Assembly: GCA_003454415.1 (NCBI GenBank)
Contig: DMKG01000287.1
Location: 7,649-22,533, forward strand
Source: Alphaproteobacteria bacterium
Lineage (GTDB): Bacteria > Pseudomonadota > Alphaproteobacteria > UBA11222
Length of the DNA: 14,885 nucleotides
Direction: 5' to 3'
Shown: piece by piece, positions 11,354-14,885 of the stretch
How the letters are laid out: each line of letters starts with the position of its first letter
How positions within the stretch are numbered: the first letter of the stretch is position 1
Made by a program: the position numbers and the translations under genes
The notes under the pieces: model-generated
The model's database searches: none
The model's input: the letters and a program-made list of their open reading frames with translations, nothing else
Told to the model about the DNA's origin: nothing

Positions 11354-13618
11354 TCAGGCCGGTTGCACGAAGGTGCGAATGATTTTCTTGCAGCCGGCTT
11401 TTTCAAAATCGATTTCAAGCTTGTCGCCGTCGAAATCCTTCACCCGGCCATAGCCGAAACGATCGTGGAAAACGCGCGCCCCCTTTACGAAGTCATGCCG
11501 GGCTTTAGGCGTTTCCTGAACCCTGTAGGAGGGAACATCGATGACGCGGCCGCCCTGCCGCCGCGCCTGCATGCGCCGCCAGCCGGGGCTTTCGTAACTG
11601 TCCGCAAATGGCGAATGGTTCTCCTGCAAGCCGCCATAGACGCCCTGATCCGTATCCATGCTGACATTGGCCGGGGGTAATTCGCTGATGAAGCGCGAAG
11701 GCATTGCAGGCTGCCAGAGGTTATACATGCGGCGGTTGGCGGCGAAGGAGATAAAGGCGCGTTCGCGCGCCCGCGTGATCCCGACATAGGCGAGGCGGCG
11801 TTCTTCCTCCAGCCCGGCGGCTCCGCTTTCATCCATGCTGCGCTGGCTGGGGAACAGGCCGTCTTCCCAGCCCGGCAAGAACACGGTGCGGAATTCAAGA
11901 CCCTTGGCGCTGTGCAGCGTCATGATATTGATCCGGTCATCGCTGCTGGATTGCTGGTTTTCCATCACCAGGGCGACATGCTCCAGAAACCCGCCCAGAT
12001 TTTCAAACGCCTCCATGGCGGTTACGAGTTCCTTCAGATTTTCCAGCCTTCCCGGCGCATCCGCGGACCGGTCCGCCTTCAGCATGGCGGTATAGCCGCT
12101 TTCATCCAGCACGGTTTGCGCCAGCTGCGCATGATTCTGCATCGCAAGCAGGGTGCGCCAGCGGCTGAAATCCTCCTCCAGCGCGCGGAGCGGCGTACGG
12201 GCCCGCCCCGGCAGTTCATCGGTTTCCAGAAGCAGTCGAAGGGCGCGGGTCAGTGGAATATTCTGCGCGCGGGCCGTTTGATGCAGTCTCTGCAGCGCCG
12301 CCTCGCCAATGCCGCGCTTCGGCTTGTTGACGATCCGCTCAAACGCCAGATCGTCATTCGGCTGCGCGATGACCCGCAGATAGGCGATGGCGTCGCGGAT
12401 TTCCATCCGCTCGTAAAAACGCGGTCCGCCGATGACCCTGTAGGGGATGCCTTCCCTGAGAAAGCATTCTTCAAAGGCGAGCGTCTGGCGGCTGGCGCGC
12501 ACCAGTATGGCCATATCGGCGAGGCGATGGCGCTGGCGCTGCAACTGCGCCGCCTGCTCTGCAACCCTGCGCGCCTCTTCCTCTCCGTCCCAGACGCCGG
12601 TAATCAGGATTTTTTCGCCGGGTTCCGGATATTCCGTCCACAGCGTTTTTCCGAGCCGCCCCTCATTGGCGGCGATCATGCCGCTTGCGGCTGCGAGAAT
12701 ATTGGGGGTCGATCTGTAATTCTGTTCCAGGCGGACGATCCTCGCCCCGGGAAAATCCTTTTCGAAGCGCAGGATATTGCCGATTTCCGCGCCGCGCCAG
12801 CCATAGATGGACTGATCGTCATCGCCGACGCAGCACAGATTGCGCCGTCCCTGCGCCAGCAGCCGGAGCCAGAGATACTGCGCCACATTGGTGTCCTGAT
12901 ATTCATCCACCAGAATATACCGGAAGCGGTCATGATACTGGGCAAGCACTTCCGGGTTGCGCTGGAAGAGGTTCAGGCATTCCAGAAGCAGATCGCCGAA
13001 ATCGGCTGCGTTCAGGACCTTCAGCCGAGCCTGATAGGCGGCGTAAAGCTCCCTCCCCTTGCCGTCGGCAAAACCGAAGGCGGCGCTCTCCGGCACGTTT
13101 CCGGGCGTCAGCCCCTGATTTTTCCAGCGGTCGATCATGGCGGCGAACGAGCGGGCAGGCCAGCGTTTGTCGTCGATATTGGCGGCGCTGAGAAGCTGTT
13201 TCAGCAGCCTTATCTGATCGTCCGTATCCAGGATCGTGAAATCCGGCTGCAGGCCCGCCAGTTCCGCGTGGCGGCGCAGGATCTTCGCCCCGATGGAATG
13301 GAAGGTGCCGAGCCAGGGCATGCCTTCCACGGCGCCGCCGATCAGTCCGCCCACCCGCTCCTGCATTTCACGCGCGGCCTTGTTGGTGAACGTGACCGCG
13401 AGGATCTGCGATGGAAAGGCCCGCCTTGTCCACAGGATATGCGCGATGCGGGTGGTCAGCACCCGCGTCTTGCCGGTGCCGGCGCCGGCCAGCACCAGCA
13501 GCGGGCCGTCCAGCGCCTCTACCGCCGCGCGTTGTCCGGGATTCAGCCCCGAAAGATAGGGGGGCGGGTTCGCCGGCGCGTGCAGCGATTGCAGGGAAGA
13601 AGAATCGGTATCAGCCAT
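11354..13618 (-). CDS. uvrD: SF1A DNA helicase UvrD/PcrA
   Basis: 3'-5' DNA helicase for nucleotide-excision and mismatch repair. The product from ATG 13618 has 754 residues. Motifs in order: Q motif NPGQRAAV (26 onward), Walker A GAGTGKT (45-51), motif Ia AVTFTNKAAREM, Walker B ILVDEYQDTN (DEYQD 238-242), motif III VGDDDQSIYGWRGAE, motif IV RLEQNYRS, motif V MTLHSAKGLEFRTVFLPG and motif VI YVGITRARERA. The last 42 residues (VFHDRFGYGRVKDFDGDKLE) form the Tudor-like tail known in UvrD/PcrA to contact RNA polymerase, which separates it from Rep. The frame stays open upstream to 13720 inside the preceding gene, but MADTDSSS is the natural start. It lies 43 bases after the pentapeptide-repeat gene and three bases before prmA. 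Confidence 0.96.
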   Translation of the reverse strand: MADTDSSSLQSLHAPANPPPYLSGLNPGQRAAVEALDGPLLVLAGAGTGKTRVLTTRIAHILWTRRAFPSQILAVTFTNKAAREMQERVGGLIGGAVEGMPWLGTFHSIGAKILRRHAELAGLQPDFTILDTDDQIRLLKQLLSAANIDDKRWPARSFAAMIDRWKNQGLTPGNVPESAAFGFADGKGRELYAAYQARLKVLNAADFGDLLLECLNLFQRNPEVLAQYHDRFRYILVDEYQDTNVAQYLWLRLLAQGRRNLCCVGDDDQSIYGWRGAEIGNILRFEKDFPGARIVRLEQNYRSTPNILAAASGMIAANEGRLGKTLWTEYPEPGEKILITGVWDGEEEARRVAEQAAQLQRQRHRLADMAILVRASRQTLAFEECFLREGIPYRVIGGPRFYERMEIRDAIAYLRVIAQPNDDLAFERIVNKPKRGIGEAALQRLHQTARAQNIPLTRALRLLLETDELPGRARTPLRALEEDFSRWRTLLAMQNHAQLAQTVLDESGYTAMLKADRSADAPGRLENLKELVTAMEAFENLGGFLEHVALVMENQQSSSDDRINIMTLHSAKGLEFRTVFLPGWEDGLFPSQRSMDESGAAGLEEERRLAYVGITRARERAFISFAANRRMYNLWQPAMPSRFISELPPANVSMDTDQGVYGGLQENHSPFADSYESPGWRRMQARRQGGRVIDVPSYRVQETPKARHDFVKGARVFHDRFGYGRVKDFDGDKLEIDFEKAGCKKIIRTFVQPA

Positions 13619-13661
13619 GGCTGAGCCTAACATATAAGGGAGGGCAGGTGATCGGGATAGT

Positions 13662-14159
13662 TTATCTGCACAGACCGATGGATTGCGGGCCGCAGCGCCT
13701 GCCGTCACTCCAGACCGCATCCGTCAGATCCGCCTTCAGAAAGTCGGAGAGTTCCAGTCGCGCGTCCGTAAGATTGGCGCCGCGCATATTCGCCCCGAAA
13801 AAGCGGGCGCGGCGCAAATCCGCGCCTGCAAACTGGGCATGATCCAGTTTGGCGCGGGTGAAATCGGTTTCGCGCAGATCCGCCCCATCGAGTTGCGCCC
13901 CGGTTAAATCCGCTGAGACGAATTTCGCCCGTCGCGCATCCGCGCCGCTGAGATTGGCCTGGCTCAGATCGGTGCGGTTGAACCGCGCTTCACGCAGATG
14001 GGCGCCGCTGAGATCGATGGAGGACAGGTTCTGCTCGTCGAAATAACAGCGTCCCCAGTTTAATCCGGGCGCCGGGGTGTCCGAACAGGCCGCATAGGCA
14101 GGCTGACCTGCGGCCAGCGCCGCGAGCAGAACGAGCGCAAACCCAAAGGAGAGCTTCAT
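13662..14159 (-). CDS. Exported pentapeptide-repeat protein
   Basis: Small 165-residue protein of unknown job. An N-terminal signal peptide (MKLSFGFALVLLAALAAGQPAYA) should be cut after AYA, placing the protein in the periplasm. Residues 41-150 are 22 consecutive pentapeptides of A(D/N)LXX type with no break in register, which should fold as a right-handed quadrilateral beta-helix of about five and a half coils. Phe occurs at 40, 60, 80, 100, 120 and 140, once per coil. Four Cys (25, 38, 156, 164) flank the helix and could form disulfides. YAAC is a poor lipobox, so I do not call it a lipoprotein. The ATG overlaps the thioesterase stop (14156-14159), suggesting coupled translation. Family members such as Qnr/MfpA mimic DNA and bind gyrase, but they are cytoplasmic; nothing here supports that role. 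Confidence 0.88.
   Translation of the reverse strand: MKLSFGFALVLLAALAAGQPAYAACSDTPAPGLNWGRCYFDEQNLSSIDLSGAHLREARFNRTDLSQANLSGADARRAKFVSADLTGAQLDGADLRETDFTRAKLDHAQFAGADLRRARFFGANMRGANLTDARLELSDFLKADLTDAVWSDGRRCGPQSIGLCR
13710..14039 (-). repeat. Pentapeptide repeat region with 60-bp superperiod
   Basis: This is the coding stretch for residues 41-150 of the exported protein: 22 units of 15 bp. At the DNA level there is also a 60-bp period. On the plus strand GCGCCGCTGAGAT occurs identically at 13942-13954 and 14002-14014, and ATCCGC starts at 13818, 13878 and 13938. Sixty bases equal four pentapeptides, or one full coil, which suggests growth by duplication of whole coils. Confidence 0.85.
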
Positions 14160-14659
14160 GCCGCGGTTTTACGACGGATGCCGATCCCCGCCCCCGCGCT
14201 TTGCGGGCGCGGCAGGTTCTTGTGCGCCTCCCACAAGGCGGCGAGTTTATCCTGCGCTTCTGGCGGAAAGGGCGATGAGCGGCGCGTCGAGAGGCTCACA
14301 TGCATCATGATCTGTTCGGCGGTGGCGGAAAGATAGCCTTCGTCCGCGTGAAACATCTGCATGAAGTAATGGACTTTCTTTTTATCCCGATCCAGCAGTT
14401 GAAAGGTCACGCGGATGGGGTCGCCCTGTTTCAGTTCCGCCAGATAGGCGACATGGTTCTGCAGCACGAAGGCGGAGTCCCCGGTGCGCTGAACATAATC
14501 GACGCCAATGTCGAGCAGGTCGAACACCCTGTCCAGGGCCTTGTCAAAAGCCAGAACATAAAAGGCGACGTTCATGTGCCCGTTATAATCGATCCATTCA
14601 GGAAGGACCGTTTGCCCGGTGATCTCAATGGGCTCTGATGCAAAGTTTAGGTCGGTCAT
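14156..14659 (-). CDS. Hotdog-fold thioesterase, carnitine/betaine-associated type
   Basis: Predicted acyl-CoA thioesterase of 167 residues, cytoplasmic, no signal peptide. The hotdog-fold catalytic region is clear: LPEWIDYNGHMNVAFYVLAFD (D24 and the DYNGHMN motif at 24-30 are typical of 4-hydroxybenzoyl-CoA thioesterase relatives). The sequences around FVLQNHVAYLAELKQGD, MFHADEGYLSATAEQIMMHV and STRRSSPFP closely recall thioesterases associated or fused with L-carnitine dehydrogenase (CdhB type, proposed betainyl-CoA hydrolase). This assignment is from memory of the family; no carnitine gene is visible here, so the substrate is open. The last 18 residues are a basic, flexible tail. The stop codon overlaps the start of the pentapeptide-repeat gene. 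A possible promoter lies 27-56 bases upstream. Confidence 0.85.
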   Translation of the reverse strand: MTDLNFASEPIEITGQTVLPEWIDYNGHMNVAFYVLAFDKALDRVFDLLDIGVDYVQRTGDSAFVLQNHVAYLAELKQGDPIRVTFQLLDRDKKKVHYFMQMFHADEGYLSATAEQIMMHVSLSTRRSSPFPPEAQDKLAALWEAHKNLPRPQSAGAGIGIRRKTAA

Positions 14660-14685
14660 GATTCGTGCGCCCTGCCGTTTCGGGT

Positions 14686-14715
14686 ATCCTACTATGGCAG
14701 GCGGGGATTAGACAA
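14686..14715 (-). promoter_or_regulatory. Possible sigma-70-like promoter for the thioesterase-to-pepP cluster
   Basis: Read on the minus strand, TTGTCT (14715-14710) and TAGGAT (14691-14686) lie 18 bases apart, each matching four of six consensus bases. The -10 ends 26 bases before the thioesterase ATG. Near it, CCTGCC (plus strand 14671-14676) and GGCAGG (14696-14701) form a six-base inverted repeat with a 19-base loop, which spans the -10 and could be an operator. This is pattern reading only. Confidence 0.3.
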
Positions 14716-14726
14716 ATCCGGCGGTT

Positions 14727-14885
14727 TCATGTCCCGGCGAGGGGCGGCACCCGGGTGTAAAGGATGGGCGCTTCCGCCGGCCTCCTTCCCTCAAGGATAT
14801 CCAGGGTGGCGGCGACATCGCGCAAGGGCAGACGCCCTAGATATTCCTCCTCATACCGCCACCAGGCGGCGGCCAGAAGGCGCTT
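14727..14885 (-). CDS. C-terminal end of an unrecognised protein (cut by window edge)
   Basis: An open minus-strand frame runs from the right edge to TGA at 14729-14727, giving 52 residues. It begins KRLLAAAWWRYEEEYLGRLP, continues through RDVAATLDILEGRRPAEAP, and ends PILYTRVPPLAGT. The amphipathic helix pattern, codon use and sensible 67-base spacing to the next gene make it look like a real gene end. I do not recognise the family. It is on the same strand as the thioesterase cluster and could be its upstream member or a separate gene ending before the possible promoter. Confidence 0.55.
   Translation of the reverse strand, partial: KRLLAAAWWRYEEEYLGRLPLRDVAATLDILEGRRPAEAPILYTRVPPLAGT

Noticed and set aside
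11912..13624. Plus-strand open frame of 570 codons opposite uvrD
   Set aside because: uvrD has all helicase motifs on the minus strand; the antisense product shows no family signature.
13662..14159. Pentapeptide-repeat protein as a Qnr/MfpA-type gyrase protector or a lipoprotein
   Set aside because: It has a clear signal peptide, so it would not meet gyrase in the cytoplasm, and YAAC does not fit the lipobox pattern at the -3 position.

Overview
The window looks like a core chromosomal segment of a moderately GC-rich alphaproteobacterium. The main support is the gene order ftsZ-lpxC-bamD-recN-ligA, which is typical of the end of the alphaproteobacterial division/cell-wall cluster. The FtsZ C-terminus (long Ala/Pro-rich linker ending in [10 protein letters not shown]) and the long, two-prolidase-domain aminopeptidase P fit the same group. 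I cannot name a genus. I saw no rRNA, tRNA, CRISPR array, insertion sequence or phage gene.

Plus strand, 1-8638: the 3' part of ftsZ (cell division); lpxC (first committed step of lipid A synthesis); bamD (outer-membrane protein assembly lipoprotein); recN (double-strand-break repair SMC-like ATPase); ligA (NAD-dependent DNA ligase, overlapping recN by an ATGA); then a six-span membrane class III adenylate cyclase. The first five link division, outer-membrane building and DNA repair/joining. The cyclase is separated by a 70-base AT-rich gap and is probably transcribed on its own.

Minus strand, 14885-8639: the tail of an unrecognised gene cut by the window edge; a hotdog thioesterase resembling carnitine/betaine-associated enzymes; a small exported pentapeptide-repeat protein overlapping it by ATGA; uvrD (SF1 helicase); prmA (ribosomal protein L11 methyltransferase); and a long aminopeptidase P. 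The genes from the thioesterase to aminopeptidase P are packed with gaps of 43 bases or less, so they may form one operon with a possible promoter near 14686-14715. The two gene blocks converge at 8638/8639, where the two TGA stop codons abut and form TGATCA.

Most of the window is ordinary core genome. The best candidates for a second look are the pentapeptide-repeat protein (22 unbroken repeats, a Phe every 20 residues, traces of 60-bp duplication, four cysteines), the odd LigA insertion with a missing hairpin glycine, and the thioesterase standing without any visible carnitine dehydrogenase.
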